This document shows, piece by piece, positions 30,979 through 39,893 of a stretch of DNA of 64,000 bases (its first letter is position 1; each line of letters starts with the position of its first letter). Where the stretch lies: NCBI RefSeq assembly GCF_003864255.1, contig NZ_QWEZ01000002.1, forward strand, positions 124,001 through 188,000. The letters are read 5' to 3'. Source of the stretch: Aestuariirhabdus litorea (GTDB lineage: Bacteria > Pseudomonadota > Gammaproteobacteria > Pseudomonadales > Aestuariirhabdaceae). A program made the position numbers and the translations under genes. The notes below the pieces were generated by a model that saw nothing but the letters and a program-made list of their open reading frames with translations, was not told the origin of the DNA and did not search any database.

Positions 30979-31905
30979 TCAATCAGCGACCGGGGTCAGC
31001 CACTCAGGGTTCTGGCTACGCTTGCCGGTCACCTGGGCAAAGTAGGCCGCCTGCAGCTGCTCGGTGATGGGTCCACGGCGGCCGCTGCCGATCACGCGCC
31101 CATCGTGCTCCCGAATCGGCAACACCTCCGCCGCGGTACCGGTGAAGAACGCCTCGTCCGCGACATAAACCTCATCACGGGTGATGCGGCGCTCACGAAT
31201 GGTATAACCAAACTCGTCCGCCAGGTGGAATATGGTATCGCGGGTGATACCGGACAGGCAGGAGGTGAGCTCGGGGGTGTGGATGATCCCGTTCTTGACG
31301 ATAAAGATGTTCTCTCCGCTACCCTCGGCAACGTAGCCCTCGTTATCCAGCAGCAACGCCTCTTCGCAGCCCGAGTCCAGCGCTTCGCGCAGGGCCAGCA
31401 TCGAGTTGATGTAGTTACCGTTGGCCTTCGCCTTGCACATGGTGATATTCACATGGTGGCGGGTGTAAGAGGAGGTGCGAATCTTGATCCCCAACTCCTT
31501 GGCCTCGGGCGTCATGTAGGAGGGCCACTCCCAGGCAGCGACAATGCAGTGCACCTTGAGGTTGTCGGCCCGCAGTCCCATACCCTCGGATCCGTAAAAG
31601 CACATCGGGCGCAGGTACGCCTGATCCAGGTTGTTCTCCCGCACCACGCTACGCTGTGCTTCGTTCAGGGTCTCCTTATCGAAGGGGATCGCCATGCGCA
31701 GGATATGGGCGCTCTGGAACAGACGATCCGTATGTTCCTTGAGACGGAAGATACTGGCTCCCTTGTCGGTCGGGTAGGCTCGCACCCCTTCAAACACGCC
31801 CAGACCATAATGGAGGGTATGGGTCAGCACATGGGTCTTGGCTTCGCGCCACGGCACCATCTCACCATCGAACCAGATAACCCCATCTCTGTCAGCCATC
31901 GACAT
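30979..31905 (-). CDS. ilvE: Branched-chain amino-acid aminotransferase
   Basis: A 308-residue class IV PLP enzyme, the size of E. coli IlvE. The PLP lysine lies in CKAKANGNYINSMLA. The conserved EEALLLDNEGYVAEGSGENIF block follows, and HTLHYGLGVFEGVRAY near the N-terminus is the family signature. It makes the final transamination to valine, leucine and isoleucine. An AGGAG ribosome-binding sequence precedes the ATG. It lies between glnE and waaF exactly as in P. aeruginosa, though its metabolism is unrelated to LPS. Confidence 0.96.
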   Translation of the reverse strand: MSMADRDGVIWFDGEMVPWREAKTHVLTHTLHYGLGVFEGVRAYPTDKGASIFRLKEHTDRLFQSAHILRMAIPFDKETLNEAQRSVVRENNLDQAYLRPMCFYGSEGMGLRADNLKVHCIVAAWEWPSYMTPEAKELGIKIRTSSYTRHHVNITMCKAKANGNYINSMLALREALDSGCEEALLLDNEGYVAEGSGENIFIVKNGIIHTPELTSCLSGITRDTIFHLADEFGYTIRERRITRDEVYVADEAFFTGTAAEVLPIREHDGRVIGSGRRGPITEQLQAAYFAQVTGKRSQNPEWLTPVAD

Positions 31906-31946
31906 TCGGACACTCTCCTAACATAAATTCATACTGTTGGGCCCGG

Positions 31947-34934
31947 TCACTGGGGACCGGACTGCTGCTCGTTTGCTTCCAGCATCAGGCGTCGCCACAG
32001 ATCGCAAACCCCCTGCCGGTAGGTATGAAAGGCGTCGCCACCCACTACCCCTTTTTGATTCTGTAGTGCCAGTCGGTGCGCCGCCGAACGGTACGCCTTG
32101 TAGGCCTCCCGTAGCAGGTCCGCGTCCTCGGCGGGGATGAGGCTCGTGGCCTCCAGCGCATCCAGCACCCGGATATTATCGCTGAAGCGATACAGTTCAG
32201 GGTGGCGGTGCGACCAGGCTAAAACGCCATATTGCACCATAAATTCGATATCAACGATACCTCCATGGTCCTGTTTCAGGTGAAATTGGGCATCGGCACT
32301 CCAGCTGCTCTCGCTGGTGCCTGCGGCGGTTTCAGGGGTGCCCAGGTTGTCGCGCATCTTCTGCCGCATCCGGACCACCTCCTCTCGCAACTTATCCAGA
32401 TCCCGTTCGCGACCCAACACCCGCCCGCGAACCTGCTCAAACCGCCCTGCCAGGACGTCACTGCCGGCAATTACCCGGGCACGGCACAGGGCCTGGTGCT
32501 CCCAGGTCCAGGCATCCTGCTGCTGATAACGTTCAAACGCCTCCAGGGAGTTCACCAGCAGCCCCGAGGCACCCGAGGGCCTAAGTCGCATATCCACCTC
32601 GTAGAGTTGCCCTGAAGCGGTTTGGGTATTGAGGATATGGATAATGCGCTGCCCCAGGCGCATGAAAAAGGTCTGGTTATCGATACTGCGCTCGCCATCG
32701 GTGCTGCGCTGGCCGTCGACCCCGTGCACAAACACCAGGTCCAGGTCGGACCCATAGCCCAGCTCGACCCCCCCCAGTTTCCCGTAACCGATCACGATAA
32801 AGTCCCTCGGCGCGGGTTCGCCATCCGCCCCGCAGGGGGTTCCGTGGCGAGCCACCATGTTCGACCAGGCGATCTCCACCACTTCGCACACCACCACCTC
32901 AGCAATCCAGGTCAGGTAGTCGCTCACTTTCATCAGCGGCAGGGTACCCGCTATCTCGGCGGCCGCTACCCGCAGCACATGGGAGGTTTTAAAGTAGCGC
33001 AACGCTTCCATCTGCTGCTCAAGGTCATCGTCCGGTATGCGCATCATCTGCTGGCGCAACTCGTCGGCGAGCTGGCCACGGACGGGGGGCGCAAACAGCG
33101 AGTCAACATCCAGGAACTCGTCCAGCAGCATGGGGTGGCGGGCGATCTGCTCGGCGATCCAGGGGCTGGAAGCGCAGAGGGTCAACAGCTGGGTCAGTGC
33201 GCTGCGATTCTCCATCAGCAGCACCAGGTAAGCGGTGCGCCGCATCACCGATTCCACCAGCGGTACCAGTCGATGCAGCGCTTCATCCGGCGCATCCAGC
33301 TCGGCCAGGTGAGCCAACAGCATCGGCATAAACAGGTCAATTCGCTCCCGCCCCTTACGCTGCACCGACTGCAGGGCACGCCCCTGGCGCAGGCTATCCA
33401 CCAGTTTGCTGCAGCGCTCGGGCTGCGCGTAACCCGCCTCGGCAAATCGGGCCTGGGCATCTTCTTCCGACAGATGACCGGCCCAAAACAGCGCCCACCC
33501 CTCATCATCCAGCTGCTCGTCACTTTGCTCGGAGGGGTCCGCTATCACCCCGTCAAAGTGACACTGCACTGCATCCCGACAAGCCTGCAACCGGGCCTTG
33601 AACGCCGCCCAATCCTCGAAGCCCATCACCCAGGCCAAGCGTCGTTGGGCCACCTCAGCTTCTGGCAGTTTTTGCGTCTGCTTATCATCGACCGCCTGCA
33701 GCGCATGCTCGACATTGCGCAGGAGTACATAGGCGTCAACCAACTGATCAACTGCCGCCTTCGGCAGGTACTCCTTCTCCTGCAGCACCGCCAGCACCCC
33801 CATGATGGGCCGCTGCTGGAGGGCGCGGTCGCGCCCGCCGTGGATCAGCTGGAAAGCCTGGCCAATGAACTCCACCTCGCGGATGCCACCCCCTCCGAGC
33901 TTGACGTTTTCCTGCATGCCCTTGCGCTTGACCTCGGTCTGGATCATGCGCTTCATATCCCGCAACGCATCGACGGCACTGAAGTCGATGTAGCGCCGGT
34001 AGACGAAGGGGCGCAGCATCGCCAACAGTTCGCTCCCCCGCTGCTGGTCGCCCGCCACCACCCGGGCTTTTATCATGGCGTAGCGCTCCCAGTCGCGCCC
34101 CTGGTCCTGGTAGTACTGTTCCATCGCATCGAAACTCAACACCAGGGCCCCGCTTTGCCCGTAGGGACGCAGCCGCATATCCACCCGAAACACGAAGCCC
34201 TCCACAGTCGGGGCATCCAGCACCTTGATCAGCTTCTGCCCCAGGCGGATAAAAAATTCCTGGTTTGAGAGCGAACGGCGCCCCCCCTGTGTCTCCCCCT
34301 GGCAGGGATAGGAAAAGATCAGGTCGATATCGGAGGAAAGGTTCAGCTCGCAGGCACCCAGCTTCCCCATCCCCAACACCACCAGGTGCTGCGCCCAGGG
34401 CGCCTCGTCCGCCTCAGCCCCCATTGGCACCCCCCAGTCCTGGGTGCAGCGACCGTAGAGCCACTGGTAGGCCGCATCGATGGCAGCGTCCGCCATGGCG
34501 GAAAGCTCCGCAGTGGTTTGCACCATCGACGCCTGCCGGTTGAGGTCTCGCCAGATGATGCGCACCTGCTCCCGCTGGCGAAAGCGGCGCAGCTGAAACG
34601 CCAGTTGATCCTCGGTTTCTACCTCTGCCAGCAGGGCATCCAGCTTGTATCGCAACTCCTCCGCCTGGTAGGGGCGCTGCAGGTCGCCACTGGCGATCAG
34701 CTCAGTCAACAGCTCGGGCCGCCGACAACAGAGCTCGGCCACGTAGTCACTCCCCCCCCAACAGCGGACCAGCTGGTCCTGGAGTGCTGTGTCAGCCAAC
34801 AAATACTGCTGCAGCCGCGCCAACCCGTCGGCATCGACCGCCCCACTTTCCTGCATCGCCTGCCAGCGCGCCTTGACCGTGCGTTCAACCCACTCGGGCT
34901 GCTGCTTTAACACTCCCAGTTCCATGCTTCCCAT
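31947..34934 (-). CDS. glnE: Bifunctional glutamine synthetase adenylyltransferase / deadenylylase
   Basis: A 995-residue protein with two nucleotidyltransferase domains joined by a helical region, the normal layout of GlnE. The N-terminal domain (deadenylylation) has LGMGKLGACELNLSSDIDLIF; the C-terminal domain (adenylylation) has IGYGKLGGVELGYGSDLDLVF. Each DxD pair binds metal. GlnE switches glutamine synthetase activity in response to PII and glutamine. The first ATG gives MGSMELGVLK; the second ATG three codons later is equally possible. The shared 274-base region with aceE carries the promoters of both. Confidence 0.97.
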   Translation of the reverse strand: MGSMELGVLKQQPEWVERTVKARWQAMQESGAVDADGLARLQQYLLADTALQDQLVRCWGGSDYVAELCCRRPELLTELIASGDLQRPYQAEELRYKLDALLAEVETEDQLAFQLRRFRQREQVRIIWRDLNRQASMVQTTAELSAMADAAIDAAYQWLYGRCTQDWGVPMGAEADEAPWAQHLVVLGMGKLGACELNLSSDIDLIFSYPCQGETQGGRRSLSNQEFFIRLGQKLIKVLDAPTVEGFVFRVDMRLRPYGQSGALVLSFDAMEQYYQDQGRDWERYAMIKARVVAGDQQRGSELLAMLRPFVYRRYIDFSAVDALRDMKRMIQTEVKRKGMQENVKLGGGGIREVEFIGQAFQLIHGGRDRALQQRPIMGVLAVLQEKEYLPKAAVDQLVDAYVLLRNVEHALQAVDDKQTQKLPEAEVAQRRLAWVMGFEDWAAFKARLQACRDAVQCHFDGVIADPSEQSDEQLDDEGWALFWAGHLSEEDAQARFAEAGYAQPERCSKLVDSLRQGRALQSVQRKGRERIDLFMPMLLAHLAELDAPDEALHRLVPLVESVMRRTAYLVLLMENRSALTQLLTLCASSPWIAEQIARHPMLLDEFLDVDSLFAPPVRGQLADELRQQMMRIPDDDLEQQMEALRYFKTSHVLRVAAAEIAGTLPLMKVSDYLTWIAEVVVCEVVEIAWSNMVARHGTPCGADGEPAPRDFIVIGYGKLGGVELGYGSDLDLVFVHGVDGQRSTDGERSIDNQTFFMRLGQRIIHILNTQTASGQLYEVDMRLRPSGASGLLVNSLEAFERYQQQDAWTWEHQALCRARVIAGSDVLAGRFEQVRGRVLGRERDLDKLREEVVRMRQKMRDNLGTPETAAGTSESSWSADAQFHLKQDHGGIVDIEFMVQYGVLAWSHRHPELYRFSDNIRVLDALEATSLIPAEDADLLREAYKAYRSAAHRLALQNQKGVVGGDAFHTYRQGVCDLWRRLMLEANEQQSGPQ

Positions 34935-35027
34935 CCTTAAGCGACACCCACCTGAAGGCCACAGTATAACGACAATTGCTGATCCGAGGGGCTGCTACAC
35001 TTCTGTCTGTATGCTTATGTAAAAAAA

Positions 35028-35042
35028 TGTAGTTAGGCTACA
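35028..35042 (+). promoter_or_regulatory. Distal copy of the TGTAG-N5-CTACA inverted repeat before aceE
   Basis: TGTAG (35028-35032) and CTACA (35038-35042) flank a 5-base centre. The same motif with identical spacing occurs 51 bases further on at the promoter. Two copies about five helical turns apart suggest binding sites of one dimeric regulator. Confidence 0.5.
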
Positions 35043-35076
35043 CTAGAAGCCCGCGAAGATTGATTTGGCCCCCTGC

Positions 35077-35101
35077 TTTGTAGTAAAACTACAAATATAA
35101 T
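35077..35101 (+). promoter_or_regulatory. Proximal operator overlapping the aceEF promoter
   Basis: TTTGTAGT (35077-35084), AAA, ACTACAAA (35088-35095) is a perfect 8-base inverted repeat. A consensus TATAAT (35096-35101) follows directly, so the repeat fills the spacer of the promoter. A bound protein would block RNA polymerase. The transcript would have a leader of about 100 bases. In enterobacteria the GntR-type repressor PdhR controls aceEF, but its known site (ATTGGT-type) is different. Confidence 0.6.
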
Positions 35102-35208
35102 AACGAACATAGCAACAGCTTTCACCGCGCCGGAAGCGCCTCTGTACCGCAGGGGATACTCATACTATTTAACCGACTTTGCGGCGCATCTGACTTGGAG
35201 CAAGACCC

Positions 35209-37866
35209 ATGCAAAAAGATGTAGATCCGATTGAAACCCAGGAGTGGCTGGATGCGCTGGATTCTGTACTCGAGAGTGAGGGTGAAGACCGCGCCCATTA
35301 CCTGCTGACCCGCCTGGCGCGGCGTGCGACCCGCACCGGCACCCAGATTCCTTACGCCATTAACACCCCTTACCGCAACACCATCCCCTCGGCCAAAGAG
35401 GCGCGCATGCCCGGTGACCTGTTCATGGAGCGTCGCATCCGTTCCATCGTTCGCTGGAACGCGCTGGCCATGGTGATGCGCGCCAACAAGCGCGACCCGG
35501 ACCTGGGTGGACACATCTCCTCCTTCTCCTCGGGCGCTACCCTGTACGACATCGGCTTCAACTACTTTTTCAAGGGACCCAGCGATGGGCAGGAGGGTGA
35601 CCTGATCTACTTCCAGGGCCACTCCTCACCTGGTATTTACTCCCGCGCCTTCCTGGAGGGGCGCCTGACGGAGGAGCAGCTCGACAACTTCCGTCGTGAA
35701 GTCGATGGCAAGGGGCTGCCCTCCTACCCGCACCCCAAACTGAAGCCCGATTTCTGGCAGTTCCCCACCGTCTCCATGGGTCTCGGCCCCCTGCAGGCAA
35801 TCTATCAGGCCCACTTTATGAAGTACCTGGAGAACCGCGATTTCAGCCCGGTTAACCAGCGCAAGGTGTGGGCATTCCTGGGTGACGGTGAGATGGACGA
35901 GCCCGAGTCCCTCGGTGCCATCGGCCTGGCCGGTCGTGAAAAGCTCGACAACCTCATTTTTGTCGTCAACTGTAACCTGCAGCGCCTCGACGGTCCCGTT
36001 CGCGGTAACGGCAAGATCATGCAGGAGCTGGAAGGCCAGTTCCGCGGTGCCGGCTGGAACGTCATCAAGGTGGTTTGGGGACGTCACTGGGACCCCCTGT
36101 TCGCCCAGGACAAGAGCGGCATTATGCAGCAGCGCATGGACGAGTGCGTCGATGGCGACTACCAGAACTGCAAAGCCAAGGGCGGCGCCTTTACCCGCGA
36201 GCATTTCTTCGGCAAGTACCCCGAGCTCAAGGAGATGGTAGCCCACCTCTCCGATGATGATATTTTCAATCTCAACCGTGGCGGCCACGACCCCTATAAG
36301 GTCTACGCGGCCTACCACGCGGCCGTTAATCACCGTGGTCAGCCCACCGTCATCCTTGCCAAGACCGTTAAGGGATACGCCTATGGCGAGTCCGCAGAAG
36401 CGGCCAACACCTCCCATTCGGTCAAGAAGCTCTCTCTCAACGACCTCAAGGCATTCCGCGACCGTTTCGATATCCCGGTCAAGGACGATGAGCTTAACAA
36501 CGTACCCTACTACCGCCCCGATCCGGACAGCCCGGAGATGGTCTACATGCGCAAGCGCCGCGAATCGCTCGGCGGTTTTGTGCCCCAGCGCCGCATCAAC
36601 AGCAAGAGCCTGGAGATCCCCGCTCTGTCTGCGTTCGAGGCCGTCACCAAGGGCAGCGGTGAGCGTGAGATCTCCAGCACCATGGCTTACGTGCGCGTCC
36701 TCTCCGCTCTGGTCAAGGACAAGCAGATCGGCAAGCACCTGGTGCCTATTGTGCCCGACGAGGCTCGCACCTTCGGCATGGAGGGCATGTTCCGCCAGCT
36801 CGGCATCTACTCTTCCGAAGGCCAGCTCTATGAGCCCATGGATTCGGACCAGGTGATGTTCTACAAGGAGGACAAGAAGGGGCAGATCCTTGAAGAGGGG
36901 ATCAACGAGGCCGGCGCTCACGCCGCCTGGATTGCCGCCGGTACCAGCTACAGCTGCAACAACGTGCCGATGATCCCCTTCTACACTTTCTACTCCATGT
37001 TCGGCCTGCAGCGTACCGGGGACCTGGCCTGGGCCTCCGGCGACATCCAGGCGCGCGGATTCCTGATCGGTGCTACCGCAGGCCGCACCACCCTCAACGG
37101 TGAAGGCCTGCAGCACCAGGATGGCCACAGTCATATCCTGGCGTCCACCATTCCCAACTGTGTCAGCTACGACCCCACCTACGGCTATGAGATGGCGGTC
37201 ATCATCCAGGATGGTTTGCGGCGCATGATGCAAGAGCAGGAGAACGTCTTCTACTACATCACCGCGATGAACGAAGCCTACGTGCACCCTGCCCTGCCCG
37301 AGGGCGACGCCGTGATCGAGGGGATAATCAAGGGGCTTTACTGCTTCGAGGAGAACTCCCGCAAGAGCAAGCTCAAAGTGCAGTTGATGGGTAGCGGCAC
37401 CATACTCAACGAGGTGCGGGCGGCCGCCGAGATTCTGCGCGACGAGTTCAAGGTGGAGTCCGATATCTGGAGCGCGACCAGCTTCAACGAGCTGCGCCGT
37501 GAGGGGATGGATGTGGAGCGCTGGAACCTGATGCACCCCACCGAGGAACCTCGCGAAAGCTACGTCACCCAGTGCCTGAAGAATCGCCAGGGCCCGGTGA
37601 TTGCTGCTACCGATTACATGAAGGTCTACGCCGACCAGATCCGTGACTTCGTACCGGCCACCTTCATCTCTTTGGGAACCGACGGCTTTGGACGCAGCGA
37701 TACCCGCAAGAAGCTGCGCGAGTTTTTCGAGGTGGACCGCTACTTCATTGTGGTCGCGGCGCTCTATGCACTGAAGCAGGATGGACTGGTGAAAGGGGAC
37801 CTGGTCGCCAAGGCGATGAAGAAGTTCAACATCGACCCGAACAAGCCCAACCCCTTGTACTGCTAA
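35209..37866 (+). CDS. aceE: Pyruvate dehydrogenase E1 component (homodimeric type)
   Basis: An 885-residue thiamine-diphosphate enzyme, the size of E. coli AceE (887). The ThDP site is in VWAFLGDGEMDEPESLG and the following NLIFVVNCNLQRLDGPVRGN (GDG-x-NN-type motif). Conserved GHSSPGIYSRAF and EGLQHQDGHSH segments carry active-site histidines. It decarboxylates pyruvate and passes the acetyl group to lipoate on AceF. A GGAG sequence precedes the ATG. It is followed by aceF after 27 bases; no lpd gene is next to them here. Confidence 0.98.
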   Translation: MQKDVDPIETQEWLDALDSVLESEGEDRAHYLLTRLARRATRTGTQIPYAINTPYRNTIPSAKEARMPGDLFMERRIRSIVRWNALAMVMRANKRDPDLGGHISSFSSGATLYDIGFNYFFKGPSDGQEGDLIYFQGHSSPGIYSRAFLEGRLTEEQLDNFRREVDGKGLPSYPHPKLKPDFWQFPTVSMGLGPLQAIYQAHFMKYLENRDFSPVNQRKVWAFLGDGEMDEPESLGAIGLAGREKLDNLIFVVNCNLQRLDGPVRGNGKIMQELEGQFRGAGWNVIKVVWGRHWDPLFAQDKSGIMQQRMDECVDGDYQNCKAKGGAFTREHFFGKYPELKEMVAHLSDDDIFNLNRGGHDPYKVYAAYHAAVNHRGQPTVILAKTVKGYAYGESAEAANTSHSVKKLSLNDLKAFRDRFDIPVKDDELNNVPYYRPDPDSPEMVYMRKRRESLGGFVPQRRINSKSLEIPALSAFEAVTKGSGEREISSTMAYVRVLSALVKDKQIGKHLVPIVPDEARTFGMEGMFRQLGIYSSEGQLYEPMDSDQVMFYKEDKKGQILEEGINEAGAHAAWIAAGTSYSCNNVPMIPFYTFYSMFGLQRTGDLAWASGDIQARGFLIGATAGRTTLNGEGLQHQDGHSHILASTIPNCVSYDPTYGYEMAVIIQDGLRRMMQEQENVFYYITAMNEAYVHPALPEGDAVIEGIIKGLYCFEENSRKSKLKVQLMGSGTILNEVRAAAEILRDEFKVESDIWSATSFNELRREGMDVERWNLMHPTEEPRESYVTQCLKNRQGPVIAATDYMKVYADQIRDFVPATFISLGTDGFGRSDTRKKLREFFEVDRYFIVVAALYALKQDGLVKGDLVAKAMKKFNIDPNKPNPLYC

Positions 37867-37893
37867 TCAGCCACCAGAGATAGGAACCCAGAT

Positions 37894-39492
37894 ATGAGCG
37901 ACGAAATTATCAAAGTACCTGATCTCGGCGGCGACGGCGAGATCATCGAAATCAGTGTGCAGGTGGGCGACCAGATCGAAGCGGAAGATGCCATTATGGT
38001 GGTCGAGTCCGACAAAGCCAGCATGGAAGTACCCGCACCCCGTGCAGGTACCGTTACTGAAATACTGGTCAAGGTAGGTGACACCGCCAGCGAAGGCGTC
38101 CCCATGATCAAGCTCTCCTCAGAGGGCGATGTGGCCGCGTCCGACGACAAGGAAACGGCAACCGAGGAGCCGGCCGCCGAAAAGGAACAGGAAAAGGAGC
38201 CTGCTCCCGAGCCTGCAGAGGCAGCACCGGCCAGCTCTTCCGAGAAGCTGGTCAAGGTCCCCGACCTGGGCGGCGACGGAGAGGTGATTGAGGTCTGTGT
38301 CCAGGTGGGAGACAAGCTGGAGGCGGAGGATGCCATCGTAGTGGTGGAATCCGACAAGGCCAGTATGGAGGTACCCGCCCCCTTCGCCGGAACGGTCACC
38401 GAAATCCTCATCAAGCTCGGTGATACCGCTACCGAAGGGGTTCCCCTGGTCAAGCTGATGACCCAGGAGGCGGCGCCCAAGGCCAGCGCCCCGGCGGCCG
38501 CCCCCCAGCCCCAGTCCAGCGAACCCAAGGCCGCTCCCGAAGCAGCGCCTGCCCAGGCGCCGGTGGACTCCGGGATCATCACCACTCGCAACAAAAAGGT
38601 CCATGCCGGCCCCGCCGTGCGCCGAATCGCCCGCGAGTTTGGTGTCGACCTTGCGGAAGTCAAAGGCAGTGGTCCGCGCGCACGCATCCTCAAGGAGGAT
38701 GTGCAGGCGTTCGTTAAGAAGCGCCTGCAGCAACCTGCCGCAGCGCCGACCGCCGCCACAGGAGGCAGCGGTATACCCGCCGTGCCTGCGATCGACTTCA
38801 GCAAGTTCGGCCCGATCAAAGAGGTTGCCATGAGCCGCCTGCAGCAGGTCGGCGCCGCCAACCTGCACCGCAGCTGGCTCAATGTGCCCCATGTGACCCA
38901 GTTCGACGAGGCCGACATCACCGAAATGGAAGCCTTCCGCAAGGCGCAGAAGGCCCAGGGGATCAGCATGACCCCCCTGCCCTTTATCATCAAAGCCTGC
39001 ACCACCGCCCTCAGGCGCATGCCCCAGTTCAATGCCTCCCTCAACCCTGATGGCACTGCCCTGATCTATAAGGAGTACTGTCACATCGGCTTCGCGGTGG
39101 ATACCCCCGACGGTCTGTTGGTGCCGGTCATCCGTGACGCTGACAAGAAGGGGCTCAAGGAGCTGGCCGAAGAGATGTCCGTACTGGCGGGCAAGGCGCA
39201 ACAGAAGAAGCTGTCGCCAGCGGAGATGCAGGGAGCCTGCTTCACCATCTCCAGCCTGGGCAGTGTGGGAGGGACCGCCTTCACACCGATCGTCAACACC
39301 CCCGAGGTAGCAATCCTGGGCGTCTCCAAGGCCAGTATCAAACCGGTGTGGGACGGTAACGCCTTCCAGCCGCGCCTGATGTTGCCGCTGTCCCTCTCTT
39401 ACGACCACCGGGCCATCAACGGTGCCGACGCGGCGCGCTTTACCACGCTGCTTAGCGCCCTGATGGGTGACATTCGTACCCTGCTGCTGTGA
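37894..39492 (+). CDS. aceF: Pyruvate dehydrogenase E2 component (dihydrolipoamide acetyltransferase)
   Basis: A 532-residue E2 protein. Two lipoyl domains are visible: residues 1-75 and about 115-190, each with VVESDKASMEVPAP and its lipoylated Lys. Between and after them run Ala/Pro/Glu-rich linkers. A peripheral-subunit-binding domain (AGPAVRRIAREFGVDLAEVK, about 235-255) binds E1 or E3. The catalytic domain ends with YDHRAINGADAARF, with the active-site His. It makes acetyl-CoA and forms the core of the complex. E. coli has three lipoyl domains; two, as here, match Pseudomonas. Confidence 0.98.
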   Translation: MSDEIIKVPDLGGDGEIIEISVQVGDQIEAEDAIMVVESDKASMEVPAPRAGTVTEILVKVGDTASEGVPMIKLSSEGDVAASDDKETATEEPAAEKEQEKEPAPEPAEAAPASSSEKLVKVPDLGGDGEVIEVCVQVGDKLEAEDAIVVVESDKASMEVPAPFAGTVTEILIKLGDTATEGVPLVKLMTQEAAPKASAPAAAPQPQSSEPKAAPEAAPAQAPVDSGIITTRNKKVHAGPAVRRIAREFGVDLAEVKGSGPRARILKEDVQAFVKKRLQQPAAAPTAATGGSGIPAVPAIDFSKFGPIKEVAMSRLQQVGAANLHRSWLNVPHVTQFDEADITEMEAFRKAQKAQGISMTPLPFIIKACTTALRRMPQFNASLNPDGTALIYKEYCHIGFAVDTPDGLLVPVIRDADKKGLKELAEEMSVLAGKAQQKKLSPAEMQGACFTISSLGSVGGTAFTPIVNTPEVAILGVSKASIKPVWDGNAFQPRLMLPLSLSYDHRAINGADAARFTTLLSALMGDIRTLLL

Positions 39493-39520
39493 TCCTATTG
39501 CTGTAAAGAGGTCCTGCCTC

Positions 39521-39557
39521 TTCTTGCCCCGCCCCCACTCAGGTGCGGGGCTTTTTT
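39521..39557 (+). terminator. Rho-independent terminator after aceF
   Basis: CCCCGC and GCGGGG arms (in ccccgcccccactcaggtgc and the following ggggc) form a GC-rich stem, followed by six T residues ending near 39557. It lies about 30 bases after the aceF stop. Confidence 0.8.
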
Positions 39558-39589
39558 ATGCCCAGGGACGGGCGGTATGCCGCGGGGCC

Positions 39590-39679
39590 AAGGATGGCCA
39601 GGAGCGGCTTATGTACAGGATGTACGGTATGGCGCGAGAGCCATGGATGGCAGTAGCGCCTTATGCGCAGGATGTACGG
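39590..39679 (+). repeat. Two direct copies of a roughly 36-base repeat
   Basis: Positions 39591-39627 and 39644-39679 both read GGATGGC, a variable CAG(G/T)AGCG, CTTATG, and CAGGATGTACGG. They differ at a handful of bases. The spacer between them holds GTATGGCGCGAGAGCCA, which appears again in inverted orientation at 41409-41425. No protein-coding frame explains the repeat. Confidence 0.7.
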
Positions 39680-39705
39680 GCCGGCAGTCTTGCTCCTGCA
39701 CGACC

Positions 39706-39757
39706 GGCACTCCCCACTTCCATGTAGGTCGTATAGCGCGATAGCCCGTGATGGGCC
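39706..39757 (+). repeat. Dispersed repeat element, copy A
   Basis: It begins GGCACTCCCCAC and continues through TGTAGGTCGTAT, GCGCGA and AGCC to GGGCC. About 45 of 52 bases match the reverse complement of 41400-41450 by eye. Confidence 0.75.
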
Positions 39758-39893
39758 GGGGCGCTAGCGGCACTCCTGCCCGACCGGGGCGCTTCCCAAT
39801 AAAGGCCGGCAGGGAACCTCAACGCCCCGGGGCCCTCCAATTCATCTATAACGAATAGGGAAACCACACCGAACAGGCACCGAACCCAGCACC

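Larger units (their letters stand above)
39493..39893. other. Repeat-rich 401-base intergenic island
   Basis: Apart from the aceF terminator, this gene-free stretch consists of short degenerate repeats: the direct pair at 39591-39679; GCTCCTGCA-CGACCGG (39692-39707) repeated as ACTCCTGCC-CGACCGG (39772-39787); and a 52-base element (39706-39757) with an inverted copy at 41400-41450. The content looks like a dispersed non-coding repeat rather than a decayed gene, because no frame gives a recognisable protein. Confidence 0.65.

Noticed and set aside
20199-31905. Horizontally acquired O-antigen island
   Set aside because: Gene order follows the conserved core-LPS locus of pseudomonads, and there are no wzx/wzy, transposase or integrase genes. 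No obvious drop in GC content is visible by eye.
29944-31926. A 660-codon open frame on the plus strand opposite waaF and ilvE
   Set aside because: It spans two well-supported genes in antisense and has low-complexity composition; no recognisable domain.
31943-31960. CCGGTC / GACCGG hairpin at the end of glnE
   Set aside because: Six-base stem, straddles the stop codon and has no T run; too weak to call a terminator.
32622-34268. A 548-codon plus-strand frame opposite glnE
   Set aside because: Antisense shadow; repetitive His/Gln/Leu composition and no motif.
35626-37536. A 636-codon minus-strand frame opposite aceE
   Set aside because: Antisense shadow of aceE; translated sequence is Val/Leu/Gly/His-rich and unlike any protein family.
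39590-39800. CRISPR array
   Set aside because: The repeats are degenerate, few and irregularly spaced, one copy is inverted, and no cas genes are nearby.
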